Shown piece by piece: positions 27,647-37,585 of a stretch of DNA of 64,000 bases. Both the position numbers and the translations under genes were made by a program. This DNA comes from Bacillota bacterium (GTDB lineage Bacteria; Bacillota; Limnochordia; Darwinibacteriales; DTU012): assembly GCA_012520795.1 (NCBI GenBank), contig JAAYNP010000003.1:1-64000 (forward strand), in the 5' to 3' direction. Below the pieces are notes generated by a model. It was not told the DNA's origin. It was given only the letters and a program-made list of their open reading frames with translations, and made no database searches. How positions within the stretch are numbered: position 1 is the first letter of the stretch; the number at the start of each line of letters is the position of its first letter.

Positions 27647-28654
27647 ATGTATACATGCAGGCTTCTGGAGCAGCGTGATCACAGCTACGACAGTTACATC
27701 CTCAACCATCCTTACGGCCACCTTTTTCAATCCTACCCCTGGGGAGAGCTGAAAAAAAGCTTTGGGTGGCAGCCGTTCAGATTGATCGTGTATGAAGGGG
27801 TGCGCACCGCTGCCGCTGTGACCTTGCTCAGCCATCGATTGTTCAACGACTGCTCCCTGGTCTATGCTCCCCGGGGTCCCGTAATGCACTTCGACAATGA
27901 GCATTTGCTTGGCTTTCTGCTGGAGAAAACTGCTGCGGTTGCCCAATTGGTCAATGCTGTTTTCCTTAAAATCGACCCTGCCCTGCCCAGGCTGGCTGGC
28001 AGGGCTCATAACCAATTGCTCAAGCGGGGTTTCAAACAGGTGGATCAGATTCACCCCCACAGAAGCCTCCAGCTGACTGAAGTTTACCGGATTCATCTGC
28101 CATATCAAAACAGATCCCACAGTGCTCTGATCAAAAACATGGGCAGAATGAACAGACTGAGTGTAGAATGGAGCCAGTCCAGGGAAAAGCTGAAGATCTT
28201 CTATGCGCTGCTGTTGGAGTATAGTGAGCTGACGGATATCAAGGTCCGCAGCTTCAGTTATTACCAACGGATGTGGGATTTGCTGCAGGAATTCGGCATC
28301 TATCTGTTCTTGGTAAAACAAAAGAACTATGTGATCGGTGCCAGTCTATTGATAACTTTTGGCAGCACCTGCTACAGCCTTTACAGTGTCTACCGCCAGC
28401 GCCACCTGGGTTTATACCCGGAATCCTTTCTGCATCTGGCAATCATGGAATGGGCGGCCAAAGCCGGTTGCGTGGTCTATGAAATCATTGATACTCTGCT
28501 AACAACCAAACAGACGAGTTCGAGCCCTCGTCTGTTTAGTTTTCCAGTGGAACCCTATACTTATCTGGGCGAGTTTGATTTGGTTTACCGGCCGTGGCAC
28601 TACCGGCTCTGGAACATCCTCTACCCGATCTATAACTGGTCGGTCAAGGTTTGA
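27647..28654 (+). CDS. FemXAB-like peptidoglycan interpeptide-bridge/GNAT aminoacyltransferase
   Basis: HPYGHLFQSYPWGELKKSFGWQPFRLIVYEG...NRLSVEWSQSREKLKIFYALLLEYSELTDIKVRSFSYYQRMWD; SD gaggaggt before ATG. Confidence 0.82.
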   Translation: MYTCRLLEQRDHSYDSYILNHPYGHLFQSYPWGELKKSFGWQPFRLIVYEGVRTAAAVTLLSHRLFNDCSLVYAPRGPVMHFDNEHLLGFLLEKTAAVAQLVNAVFLKIDPALPRLAGRAHNQLLKRGFKQVDQIHPHRSLQLTEVYRIHLPYQNRSHSALIKNMGRMNRLSVEWSQSREKLKIFYALLLEYSELTDIKVRSFSYYQRMWDLLQEFGIYLFLVKQKNYVIGASLLITFGSTCYSLYSVYRQRHLGLYPESFLHLAIMEWAAKAGCVVYEIIDTLLTTKQTSSSPRLFSFPVEPYTYLGEFDLVYRPWHYRLWNILYPIYNWSVKV

Positions 28655-29732
28655 GGGAAATGCGCCTGTTTTTCCGGTCTTCGTGGCGTTCCAAGGCAAG
28701 CTCAATCAGGCGATCCAAAAGCTCCCCGTAGCCAATCCCTGAAACCTCCCACAGTTTTGGATACATGGAGATCTTTGTGAAACCGGGAATGGTATTGATC
28801 TCATTGACGATCACTTCTTGATCCTCGGTGATAAAAAAGTCCACCCGGGCCATTCCAGCACAATCCACCGCCTTGAAAGCCCTGATGGAATACTCTTCCA
28901 ACAGCTGCCTCTGCTCGGGAGAAACCTCTGCCGGGATAATCAGCTGGGATTCTTCGCTGATATACTTGGCTTCATAGTCGTAAAACTCGTTGGCCGGAAT
29001 AATCTCCCCCGGGACCGAAACAATCGGATCATCATTGCCCAATACACTGCACTCAATTTCCCGGGGCTTGTTCAGTGCCTCTTCCACAACCACCCGGCGG
29101 TCGAATTCACAGGCCAAATTGACAGCTTCAACCAGCTGCTCGCGGCTGGGGGCTTTGGAGATCCCCACACTGGATCCGAGATTGGCCGGTTTGACAAAAC
29201 ACGGGTAGCCAATTTCCCCTTCGATCCGGGAAATAATAGGGCTGGGATCCCGTTCCCAGTGTTTGCGGGCAATTGTCTCCCATTTCACCACAGGGAGCCC
29301 CGCCTGGGCAAAAACCGACCGCATCATCGCCTTATCCATGGATACGGCAGACCCTAAAACACCGGCGCCCACATAGGCAATATTGGCCAGTTCCAACAGC
29401 CCCTGAACCGTCCCGTCTTCACCATGGGGGCCGTGCAGGACAGGAAAAATCACATCTAAAAACGGCGTCTTGGCATCAGGATCGGGAACCAACGGCAGCT
29501 GCTCCGACTCCATGATGGGATTATCAACGGACAGCTTTGGCGCCACTGTGGAATCGAGCATTTTAGCCGCATCTTTGGGCAGCAGCCATTTGCCTTTCTT
29601 ATCAATGGCGAGAGGTATGACCTCATATTTTTGGGGATCGAGGGCGGAAATCACGGATTTTGCGGACATCAACGAGACCTCATGTTCTCCGGATCGGCCG
29701 CCGAATATAACCCCTACACGCAGTTTTGACAT
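28644..29732 (-). CDS. ddl: D-alanine--D-alanine ligase
   Basis: VGVIFGGRSGEHEVSLMSAKSVISALD; VLHGPHGEDGTVQGLLELANIAYVGAGVLGSAVSMDK; NEINTIPGFTKISMYPKLWE. Confidence 0.97.
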   Translation of the reverse strand: MSKLRVGVIFGGRSGEHEVSLMSAKSVISALDPQKYEVIPLAIDKKGKWLLPKDAAKMLDSTVAPKLSVDNPIMESEQLPLVPDPDAKTPFLDVIFPVLHGPHGEDGTVQGLLELANIAYVGAGVLGSAVSMDKAMMRSVFAQAGLPVVKWETIARKHWERDPSPIISRIEGEIGYPCFVKPANLGSSVGISKAPSREQLVEAVNLACEFDRRVVVEEALNKPREIECSVLGNDDPIVSVPGEIIPANEFYDYEAKYISEESQLIIPAEVSPEQRQLLEEYSIRAFKAVDCAGMARVDFFITEDQEVIVNEINTIPGFTKISMYPKLWEVSGIGYGELLDRLIELALERHEDRKNRRISLKP

Positions 29733-29945
29733 TGATTATCCTCCCTATGGCATTACTGTTTTCATGCCTGCTGTTCATGTACCTTTAGCATTATTCTGAT
29801 TCAACCGGCTCTGCTCCTGTCAGTTTTTGGCATTTTCTTGAAGGAACCATTTAATAATATGTAGAAGAAAGCTAAAAATATCACGGGCTGATCTCAGGCT
29901 GGGGCAGCCAAGAGCCGTGTTGTGTGAGGAGGCCGGTCCATAGAT

Positions 29946-30038
29946 ATGAAAAGCACAAAAATGAAAAAGACTGTCACGAAAAAAGATGACGGACGCTACA
30001 TTATCTTTTATACATTTACCAAGAAAAAGGAGAAATAA
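29946..30038 (+). CDS. 30-aa small ORF (MKSTKMKKTVTKKDDGRYIIFYTFTKKKEK) just upstream of galT
   Basis: SD-like gaggagg upstream; stop lies 3 nt before the galT ATG; absent from the supplied ORF track because of length. Confidence 0.7.
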   Translation: MKSTKMKKTVTKKDDGRYIIFYTFTKKKEK

Positions 30039-30041
30039 ACG

Positions 30042-31010
30042 ATGTCGGAATTGCGCTGGAACCCTCAGCTGATGCAATGGGTGATTGTTGCCACCCACCG
30101 CCAGCACCGGACTTTTAAACCTCCAAAGGAGTTCTGCCCCCTTTGCCCGACCAAACCCGGTGCGTTCCCAACGGAGATCCCTGCGGAAGACTATGAGATT
30201 GTCGTATTTGAAAACAAATTCCCGTCCTTGAAGACACCACCGCCGCAGCCGGACGTGGAGTCTTCGGATTTATACCCGGTTTTACCGGCAGAGGGATTTT
30301 GCGAAGTAATCTGCTATTCTCCCGATCACTACCTTACCTTGGGGGAAGCAACAGTGGAGCACATTCATAACTTGATCCAGGTCTGGACTGATCGCTACCG
30401 GGAACTGGGATCCAAACCGGATATTGAGTATGTCTATATTTTTGAAAACCGGGGCGAAGCTGTAGGTGTCACCCTGCACCACCCCCACGGCCAGATTTAT
30501 GCGCTCCCGTTTATCCCTCCGATACCAAAGCAAGAGCTCGCAGCCGCTAAGCAGCATTATGCCGAGAACGGCACGTGCCTCTACTGCGATATTCTCAAAC
30601 GGGAACATTTGGACCAGGTGAGGATTGTCTGCGACAACGCATCCTTCACGGCCTTGGTGCCTTTCTACGCCCGTTTTCCATATGAAGTGCACGTGATAGC
30701 CAAACGCCATATTGGCTCCCTTGCGGATTTGGCTGAAGAGGAAAGGGCTGATCTGGCAGCAATCCTCAAAGCGCTGATAACCCGTTATGATCAGCTGTTC
30801 GGCTTTTCCCTGCCCTACATTATGGCCCTGCATCAAAGGCCAACCAAGGGCGATTACCCTGAGTATCATTTCCATTTCGAGTTTTATCCGTTCAACCGCA
30901 CCGGAACCAAGCTGAAATACCTTGCCGGGGTCGAATCCGGTGCAGGTACCTTCATTACCGATATGAGCCCTGAAGAACAGGCAGAACGATTGCGAGGTGC
31001 GAAAAAATGA
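30042..31010 (+). CDS. galT: Galactose-1-phosphate uridylyltransferase
   Basis: FCPLCPTKPG; GVTLHHPHGQIYALPFIPP; ALHQRPTKGDYPEYHFHFEFYP. Confidence 0.96.
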   Translation: MSELRWNPQLMQWVIVATHRQHRTFKPPKEFCPLCPTKPGAFPTEIPAEDYEIVVFENKFPSLKTPPPQPDVESSDLYPVLPAEGFCEVICYSPDHYLTLGEATVEHIHNLIQVWTDRYRELGSKPDIEYVYIFENRGEAVGVTLHHPHGQIYALPFIPPIPKQELAAAKQHYAENGTCLYCDILKREHLDQVRIVCDNASFTALVPFYARFPYEVHVIAKRHIGSLADLAEEERADLAAILKALITRYDQLFGFSLPYIMALHQRPTKGDYPEYHFHFEFYPFNRTGTKLKYLAGVESGAGTFITDMSPEEQAERLRGAKK

Positions 31011-32167
31011 ACGTCCAAAAAATAGTGTCAGCCTTTCACCGCCAGTTTCCCGGAGCCGGTGAGCCGATCGTGGCAAGGGCGCCGGGGCGGGTGAATTTGA
31101 TCGGTGAACATACCGATTACAACGATGGATTTGTGCTGCCCATGGCCATCGATGCCCAAATTATGCTTGCGGGGTCACTTAGAACCGATCAGGAAGTGCA
31201 CCTCTATTCTTTGGATTTTCAGAGCGGTGTACAGTTTTCGCTTCAGGATCTCAAGCGCAGCACGACAGCCTCGTGGAGCAACTATATCCGGGGCGTGTGC
31301 GCCATGTTCCTGGAGTTTACCGCGCTTAAGGGCATGAATATTGTCCTGACGGGCAATGTCCCTCAAGGAGCAGGGTTATCTTCTTCCGCCGCCCTGGAAG
31401 TAGGCACAGCTTTGCTGATCCGCAATCTCCACGGCTTGGACACGGATGCAGTTGCCTTGGTTAAACTGGCTCAGCGTGCGGAAAACGAATTCGTGGGTGT
31501 CAACTGCGGCATCATGGATCAGTTCATTTCCATGCTGGGTAAAAAAGGGCATGTCTTGTTCCTGGATTGCCGCTCACTAGAGTATGAATTGGTGCCGGTG
31601 CCTTTTGCAGCAAACAACGCCGCTATTGTGGTAATTGACAGCGCAGTAAAAAGAGGCCTGGTCAGTTCCGAGTACAACCTCAGGCGCAGCCAGTGCGAAG
31701 CCGCTGTAGAACAGCTGAAACAGGATTTGCCCCATGTCCGGGCTCTGCGCGACGTAAACACTGCCAACCTGGACTTGGTTGAAAAACTGCCCTCTGATTT
31801 ACGCAAACGGGCACGGCATGTGATTACGGAAAACCAACGGGTGCTCGATGCGGCAAAACACCTTGCTGCAGGAAATCTCCAAGAGTTTGGGCAGCTGATG
31901 AACCAATCCCATGCCAGCCTTAGGGACGACTATGAGGTCAGCTGCGGGGAACTGGATCTTCTGGTTGAATTGGCTCAAAGTGTCCCGGGAACCTACGGCT
32001 CACGGATGACCGGTGCTGGTTTCGGCGGGTGTACCGTGACTTTGATATCAAACGAGTATATCGATCAGCTGAAAGATGTGGTATCGGAACACTATCCCCG
32101 CCAGACAGGCCTTCAGCCGAGAATCTTTGTTTTCAACGCCAGCGAAGGGGCAGAGCAGCTGGCATAG
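31007..32167 (+). CDS. galK: Galactokinase
   Basis: APGRVNLIGEHTDYNDGFVLPMAID; GLSSSAALEVGTALL; RMTGAGFGGCTVTLI; ATGA overlap with galT. Confidence 0.97.
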   Translation: MNVQKIVSAFHRQFPGAGEPIVARAPGRVNLIGEHTDYNDGFVLPMAIDAQIMLAGSLRTDQEVHLYSLDFQSGVQFSLQDLKRSTTASWSNYIRGVCAMFLEFTALKGMNIVLTGNVPQGAGLSSSAALEVGTALLIRNLHGLDTDAVALVKLAQRAENEFVGVNCGIMDQFISMLGKKGHVLFLDCRSLEYELVPVPFAANNAAIVVIDSAVKRGLVSSEYNLRRSQCEAAVEQLKQDLPHVRALRDVNTANLDLVEKLPSDLRKRARHVITENQRVLDAAKHLAAGNLQEFGQLMNQSHASLRDDYEVSCGELDLLVELAQSVPGTYGSRMTGAGFGGCTVTLISNEYIDQLKDVVSEHYPRQTGLQPRIFVFNASEGAEQLA

Positions 32168-32205
32168 CGGGCTAAACCGGCATTGAGAGTTTGCGGCACA
32201 TGAAA

Positions 32206-32250
32206 AAGCCTCACTGTCTGCAGGCACATCCGCCTATGACAGTGAGGCTT
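32206..32250. terminator. Bidirectional terminator between convergent galK and aroE
   Basis: 13-bp perfect stem aagcctcactgtc...gacagtgaggctt with a 19-nt loop. Confidence 0.7.
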
Positions 32251-33094
32251 CTATTGCTTGGTACATCGGCTCCACCGGTGGAGCGATCCCCCACCAGAAC
32301 TCCCACGCTTTCACCGCCTGCCAGACCAGCATGCCCACACCATTTTGGGTGCGGCAGCCTTTTTCCTGTGCAAGGCGTAAAAACAAGGTCTGCTTGGGAT
32401 TATAGATGATGTCAATCACTAAATGCTGCGGCAGCAAAAGCTCCGCCGGTATTGGTACATCGGCACGGCTCTCCCGGCCGGGATTCTGGGCAGACGGTTT
32501 GGCCATGCCTACGGAGGTTGTATTGATTACTACATCCACCTGCCCCATAATTGGCTGCAGAGCCTCCGGGTGCATGGGAACGGCTGTCAGCTGAAGTCTT
32601 GCGCTGCCCGCAAGCTCGCGGAAGGCTTCCGCCCGCTGATAGGTCCGGTTTGTGATGTATACCCGGCATTGGCGCGCCAACAGCTCGGCAGTAATCGCCC
32701 GGGCGGCGCCGCCGGCTCCAATGACCAGGACAGCCTTTCGGGAAAAATCAAAATCCAGCTCGGATTTTGCCGCTGCTGTGAAGCCAATCCCATCGGTGGT
32801 GTGCCCCACAATCCGATCATCAATAAAAGCAATTGTATTTACCGACTGGATTCTGCGCGCTTCGGGTGTCAGTTCTGTAAGATACGGTAAAACGTGCTCC
32901 TTAAAGGGTATTGTAACATTGAGGCCTGTAAAGCCCAAAGCCCGGGCTCCGTAAACGGCCTGGGCCAGTTCTGCATGTTCCACCAAAAAGGGCAGGTAGA
33001 CGCCTTGCCTGCCGGTTGCCGCCAAGGCCGCATTATGCATTACCGGGGACAGAGAGTGGGCAATGGGGTTACCGATCACTCCCAACAGCTCCAT
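32234..33094 (-). CDS. aroE: Shikimate dehydrogenase
   Basis: LLGVIGNPIAHSLSPVMHNAAL; GLNVTIPFKEHVLPYL; VIGAGGAARAI; NTTSVGM. Confidence 0.96.
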   Translation of the reverse strand: MELLGVIGNPIAHSLSPVMHNAALAATGRQGVYLPFLVEHAELAQAVYGARALGFTGLNVTIPFKEHVLPYLTELTPEARRIQSVNTIAFIDDRIVGHTTDGIGFTAAAKSELDFDFSRKAVLVIGAGGAARAITAELLARQCRVYITNRTYQRAEAFRELAGSARLQLTAVPMHPEALQPIMGQVDVVINTTSVGMAKPSAQNPGRESRADVPIPAELLLPQHLVIDIIYNPKQTLFLRLAQEKGCRTQNGVGMLVWQAVKAWEFWWGIAPPVEPMYQAIEASLS

Positions 33095-33099
33095 TTATC

Positions 33100-35025
33100 C
33101 TACCTCGCTTCCCGCCGGGGATCCAAAAACATTTGAACCATCAGTTCATTGACATGGGACACACCAATAATATCCAGGCCATAATCACGGTTTGCAATAT
33201 TGTCCAGATTTGCTTTGGGAATATAAACCCGGCGGATGCCTGCTCTTTTGGCACCGTAAATCTTCTCCGGAATTCCGCCAACCGGCTTGATTTTGCCGCG
33301 GATAGAAATCTCACCGGTTATGGCTATGTCTTGAGGAACAGGCACTTGTTTGACGGCAGAATAGATTGCCAATAAAACCGCCACCCCGGCTGAAGGCCCG
33401 TCAATATTCCCACCGCCGACCACATTGACGTGGATATCGTAGTCGCTTAGTTCTTCGCCGGTCAAAATCCTGAACACGGACGCGGCATTGAAAACACTGT
33501 CTTTAGCCATACTTCCGGCGGTGTCATTGAACCGGACCACCCCTTTGCCTTTTTGGGCAGCGGGAAAAGCAGATGCTTCAATTTCAATGACTGAACCCAA
33601 AAATCCCAATACACCAAGCCCAAAAACTTGGCCGATTTCCGGCTTCTTTGATGCCTTGGTGTAGTTCGTCGGTGTCAACCTGGCTGCCTGAATCACCGAC
33701 AGCAGATCGGCTTTGGTGATCTTGAGATCGGTTTGATCTGCATTTTTTTCGCAGTGCCGAAAGAGGGCTGCGCTGTAGGCGTCAGCAAGCAGCCGCACGG
33801 CTTGCCTGCCTTCAATCGTGTATTCCGCAATCAGGCTGCACAGCTTGGGATCGAGATTGATCCCCAGCCGCTCCGCTGTTGAGCCTACAATCAACTCGAT
33901 GTCTTTATCCGATAGCGGATCAAAAAAGATCTCAGCACAGCGAGACCTCAGTGCCGGGTTGATCTCACAGGGATCTTTGGTAGTGGCCCCGATCAGGATA
34001 AAATCGGCAGGGGCTCCCTCCGCAAACAGTTTCTTAATCCATTTCGGTACCCGTGGGTCATCGGGATCAAAATATGCTGATTCGAATGTGACCCGCTTAT
34101 CCTCTAGTACTTTCAACAGCTTGTTTTGAAGCAATGGATCCAGTTCACCGATTTCATCTATGAACAGCACCCCGCCGTGAGCTTTGGTCACCAAGCCCAG
34201 TTTTGGCTCAGGGATGGCCCCATCTGCCAAATCGCGCCTGGCGCCCTGGTAGATCGGGTCGTGTACCGAACCTAACAGAGGGTTCGTTATTTCCCGCGGG
34301 TCCCAGCGCAGAGTAGAGCCATCCACTTCGACAAACGGCCCGTCCTCGGCAAACGGTGTGTAGGGCCGGGTTTTCGCATAATCCAAAGCCAGGCGGGCTG
34401 CGGTTGTTTTGCCTACTCCCGGTGGGCCGTAGATGATAATATGCTGTGGAAATGGTGAACTGAGCTTTGTCACCAGTGCGTTAAGGGCGCTGCGCTGCCC
34501 CACGATCTGCGACAGCTTCGCCGGGCGCATCAGATCCAGTGCCGAAGCTGCAAGCTGTTTTTGTTCCAGCATTTCCAGCTGGGCATATTTCTTTAATGTT
34601 TGGGCGTTGTCTGCTCCCAATTCCTGTTTGAGCACTTCTGCCTGTATTTCCTGCAGGTACTCCTGATGGCGCTGCTGCATCAATTCGGCAACCTTGGCTT
34701 CCAATTCCCTTTCGACTGTGTGTTTGGCAATCATGTGAGCTATATTATCTTCCAGCTCTTTGATCACCTCATCAAGATCCGCTTCTGCATAGTCTTGATC
34801 GATGGTAGGATCTTCATAAACAAGTCTTTCCAAGGCTGTCAGGCGTTCCGTAACCTGGCCGGAATCCATCAATTGCAGAGCGTCCAGCTTGCCTGCTTTC
34901 AGAACCAGCTGTTCCGAACCGTGCAGTTCGCTTAACAGCTCAAACAGGACCGATATTTTGTGATTGATGCTGCGTCGATCGGCACCGAGCCGATCGAGGC
35001 TTTTGTTTTTCGATTTCCCAAACAT
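33100..35025 (-). CDS. lonC: Lon-family ATP-dependent protease, LonC type
   Basis: AAA+ YGPPGVGKTTAARLAL, GVLFIDEIGELDPLLQNKLLKVLEDKRV; protease part VNVVGGGNIDGPSAGVAVLLAIYSA; adjacent to rplI. Confidence 0.88.
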   Translation of the reverse strand: MFGKSKNKSLDRLGADRRSINHKISVLFELLSELHGSEQLVLKAGKLDALQLMDSGQVTERLTALERLVYEDPTIDQDYAEADLDEVIKELEDNIAHMIAKHTVERELEAKVAELMQQRHQEYLQEIQAEVLKQELGADNAQTLKKYAQLEMLEQKQLAASALDLMRPAKLSQIVGQRSALNALVTKLSSPFPQHIIIYGPPGVGKTTAARLALDYAKTRPYTPFAEDGPFVEVDGSTLRWDPREITNPLLGSVHDPIYQGARRDLADGAIPEPKLGLVTKAHGGVLFIDEIGELDPLLQNKLLKVLEDKRVTFESAYFDPDDPRVPKWIKKLFAEGAPADFILIGATTKDPCEINPALRSRCAEIFFDPLSDKDIELIVGSTAERLGINLDPKLCSLIAEYTIEGRQAVRLLADAYSAALFRHCEKNADQTDLKITKADLLSVIQAARLTPTNYTKASKKPEIGQVFGLGVLGFLGSVIEIEASAFPAAQKGKGVVRFNDTAGSMAKDSVFNAASVFRILTGEELSDYDIHVNVVGGGNIDGPSAGVAVLLAIYSAVKQVPVPQDIAITGEISIRGKIKPVGGIPEKIYGAKRAGIRRVYIPKANLDNIANRDYGLDIIGVSHVNELMVQMFLDPRREAR

Positions 35026-35035
35026 GCTTATCTCC

Positions 35036-35482
35036 TTAACCTTCTGTTACTTGAACAATAATCTCGACTTGCACCTTGGGATGAAGCTTGATTTTGATCG
35101 GATGCTTGCCTACGCTCTTGATTGGCTCTTCCAGGTCGATTTTCCTCTTGTCAATTTCAACCTTATATTGACGTTTCAGCCTGTCGGCAATTTCCTGGCT
35201 GGTGATGGAACCAAACAGCTTGCCTGATTCCCCTACTTTGGTGGCAATCTGCAGTTTTTGGCCTTGAATCCTTGCGGCAACCTCTTGCGCCTCTTTCAGC
35301 TCCCGCTCCCGTTTTTGTTTCTGCGCTTCCTTCTCCAAGTCTGCCTGCTTGATGTTGCCCGCAGTGGCTAGAACTGCCAAACCTCGGGGCAGCAAAAAAT
35401 TGCGGCCATAACCGTCTGCTACCGTGACAACTTCTCCCTTTTTGCCCAAACCCTTTACATCTTTTTGAAGAATTACCTCCAT
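35036..35482 (-). CDS. rplI: 50S ribosomal protein L9
   Basis: [40 protein letters not shown]. Confidence 0.98.
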   Translation of the reverse strand: MEVILQKDVKGLGKKGEVVTVADGYGRNFLLPRGLAVLATAGNIKQADLEKEAQKQKRERELKEAQEVAARIQGQKLQIATKVGESGKLFGSITSQEIADRLKRQYKVEIDKRKIDLEEPIKSVGKHPIKIKLHPKVQVEIIVQVTEG

Positions 35483-35484
35483 GC

Positions 35485-36435
35485 TTAAAGCCCCCCCTTG
35501 TCTGCCTTATTCAATTTGCGGATATCAAACCAGGTGTCCAAAACGCCCAGCATGGTGAGGATATAATAAATCAGGGCATTCCCGGTCAGCAGGGCGATTG
35601 CGGTAACCAGCAGCCTCACTGGTTTGCTTACGCCTGCCTTTACCATGTAAAACCACGCAATCGCCGTGCCTTGAACAAAGAATGCTCCGGAAAAGAACAC
35701 ATCCAGGTTCAAGAAGATGATCTTGATGCTTTGATGCGGAAAATAAGCAAGGATGATTGCCGCTGCTTTGCTGAGGATGAAACCCCACACGAAGTACCAA
35801 GGCAGTTTCCAGTGAATAAACCGGGGTATCGGTGGAAACGACATGCCCAGGCGTTTATATGAAATGCCCAATCCAAACAGGCAAATGATTGTTTGAAAGA
35901 TACCATTGGCCAAGATGAAGACAGGCAGCAGCATCTGGAAGAACTGGGGCATGCTGGTTACAAGATCTGTGTACTGGTCAATCAGCTCTGGAGGCAGATC
36001 CCGGGCCTGCCAAAACTCAAGCATTTGCTGGCCAACCTTTTCCCATAATACTGCAATTTCATCCAAAAAGCTATAGCCTGCTATCAGTGAAAACGTAAAC
36101 AGCCGCAAAACTGACGCCAAAACTGCGGCCCCTATTCCGATGATGAAAATGTACGTGAAACGGAACCCTTCCCTGGCAGCCAACCCTACAGCTATACCCA
36201 AAAAACCGATAATCATTAAGTCAAGGCCGATGATTGGCGAAGCCAAGAGTAGAGAGGTAACTGCCGCTGAGACAAACGAAACTGCTATACCTGCTCTCAA
36301 TCCATGGCGATGGACAATCATAGCCAGCGGTATTGGAATCAAAGGGCCTACAAAGCCAAATGAGAAGTTGAAACAACTCAATATGACAATGATGACAGCC
36401 GACATCGCCCCTTCAGTCACTGTACGCGTTTTCAA
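35485..36435 (-). CDS. YybS/DUF2232 family membrane protein
   Basis: Polytopic protein between rpsR and rpl[43 protein letters not shown]. Confidence 0.83.
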   Translation of the reverse strand: MKTRTVTEGAMSAVIIVILSCFNFSFGFVGPLIPIPLAMIVHRHGLRAGIAVSFVSAAVTSLLLASPIIGLDLMIIGFLGIAVGLAAREGFRFTYIFIIGIGAAVLASVLRLFTFSLIAGYSFLDEIAVLWEKVGQQMLEFWQARDLPPELIDQYTDLVTSMPQFFQMLLPVFILANGIFQTIICLFGLGISYKRLGMSFPPIPRFIHWKLPWYFVWGFILSKAAAIILAYFPHQSIKIIFLNLDVFFSGAFFVQGTAIAWFYMVKAGVSKPVRLLVTAIALLTGNALIYYILTMLGVLDTWFDIRKLNKADKGGL

Positions 36436-36546
36436 CGAGCTTTCACCGCCCTGCCAAATCTAACTCATACTGTACTTCTGCATCTAAAGATATAGTCCTT
36501 CCGCATCTATTCACGGTAAAAAAGGAGCAGCTGAGCTGCTCCGCTT

Positions 36547-36777
36547 TTACTCCACTGTATATGGCATCAGTGCCATTTGGCGAGCACGTTTAATTGCGCT
36601 TGTCAACTGCCGCTGATGAATTGCGCAGTTTCCTGAGATGCGCCGAGGAATAATCTTCCCCCGTTCCGTCACATATCTCCGCAACCGGCCGACATCCTTG
36701 TAATCGACCTGCGCAATCTTATCAACGCAAAAGGCACATACCTTCTTCCTGCCTCTGCGGCCTTTTTCTTTGACCAT
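36547..36777 (-). CDS. rpsR: 30S ribosomal protein S18
   Basis: [67 protein letters not shown]. Confidence 0.98.
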   Translation of the reverse strand: MVKEKGRRGRKKVCAFCVDKIAQVDYKDVGRLRRYVTERGKIIPRRISGNCAIHQRQLTSAIKRARQMALMPYTVE

Positions 36778-36801
36778 TTAACCAGCCTCCAAATCTGTTT
36801 G

Positions 36802-37182
36802 TTAGAATGGAACATCGTCAAATCCTGATTCGGGCAGGTCAGCTGATTCTTCCGGTTTACGGCTGGGCCAATCGAGGAACTGCACCTGATCAGCCACTAC
36901 TTCCGCAGCCTTGCGGCGGATACCGTCCCGATCGTCGTAGGAACGGATCTGCAGCCTTCCTTCGACTGCAACCAAACGGCCTTTGTTGAGATGGTTCGCA
37001 CATGTCTCCGCCAGTTTCCGCCAGGTGACTATGTCAATGAAATCCGTTTCCCGTTCGCCGTTTTGTGAACTAAAGGAACGATCGACTGCGATAGTAAAAG
37101 ATGTAACCGCAACCCCGCTTTGAGTGTAGCGCAGCTGAGGATCCGCTACCAGCCGCCCAATAAGGATTATCCGATTCAACAT
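36802..37182 (-). CDS. ssb: Single-stranded DNA-binding protein
   Basis: MLNRIILIGRLVADPQLRYTQSGVAVTSFTIAVDR; acidic tip GFDDVPF. Confidence 0.98.
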   Translation of the reverse strand: MLNRIILIGRLVADPQLRYTQSGVAVTSFTIAVDRSFSSQNGERETDFIDIVTWRKLAETCANHLNKGRLVAVEGRLQIRSYDDRDGIRRKAAEVVADQVQFLDWPSRKPEESADLPESGFDDVPF

Positions 37183-37200
37183 TGGTGTTCACTCCTTTGC

Positions 37201-37491
37201 TCATTCTTTTTCTCTACGAACGAGCAGAAAACGAAGAACTTCCTCGGTAATCTTCAGCACACGATCGACTTCAGTAGTCGCTTCGTTATCTGCTTTGAAG
37301 CGGATTACCACATAGAAGCCTTCGGTGTGATCCTGTACCTCATAGGCGAGTTTGCGCTTACCCCACTGGTCAATGTTTTCGATTTCACCGTTTCGTACTT
37401 TGATGATCTCTGTTGTTTTTTCGATCAAAGCCTCAACTGCTTCTTCTTCAAGTTCTGGGTTAAGCAGCAGCATCAGTTCATAGGCACGCAC
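37201..37491 (-). CDS. rpsF: 30S ribosomal protein S6 (GTG start)
   Basis: (M)RAYELMLLLNPELEEEAVEALIEKTTEIIKVRNGEIENIDQWGKRKLAYEVQDHTEGFYVVIRF. Confidence 0.96.
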   Translation of the reverse strand: MRAYELMLLLNPELEEEAVEALIEKTTEIIKVRNGEIENIDQWGKRKLAYEVQDHTEGFYVVIRFKADNEATTEVDRVLKITEEVLRFLLVRREKE

Positions 37492-37555
37492 CGTCGGCTC
37501 ACCTCCTCCCTTTGGACTAACGGCCCCGAATTTCACCCGGGGCAGGGCATGCCTT

Positions 37556-37585
37556 ATTATACCACTACGAATTTAGATAAGTCAA
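37556..37585 (-). promoter_or_regulatory. Sigma-A promoter for the rpsF-ssb-rpsR operon
   Basis: Minus strand TTGACT-N18-TATAAT upstream of the rpsF leader, overlapping the ychF 3' end. Confidence 0.75.

Noticed and set aside
27587-28321. 244-aa minus-strand ORF opposite the FemXAB-like gene
   Set aside because: Shadow ORF; the plus-strand gene has an SD and recognizable family motifs
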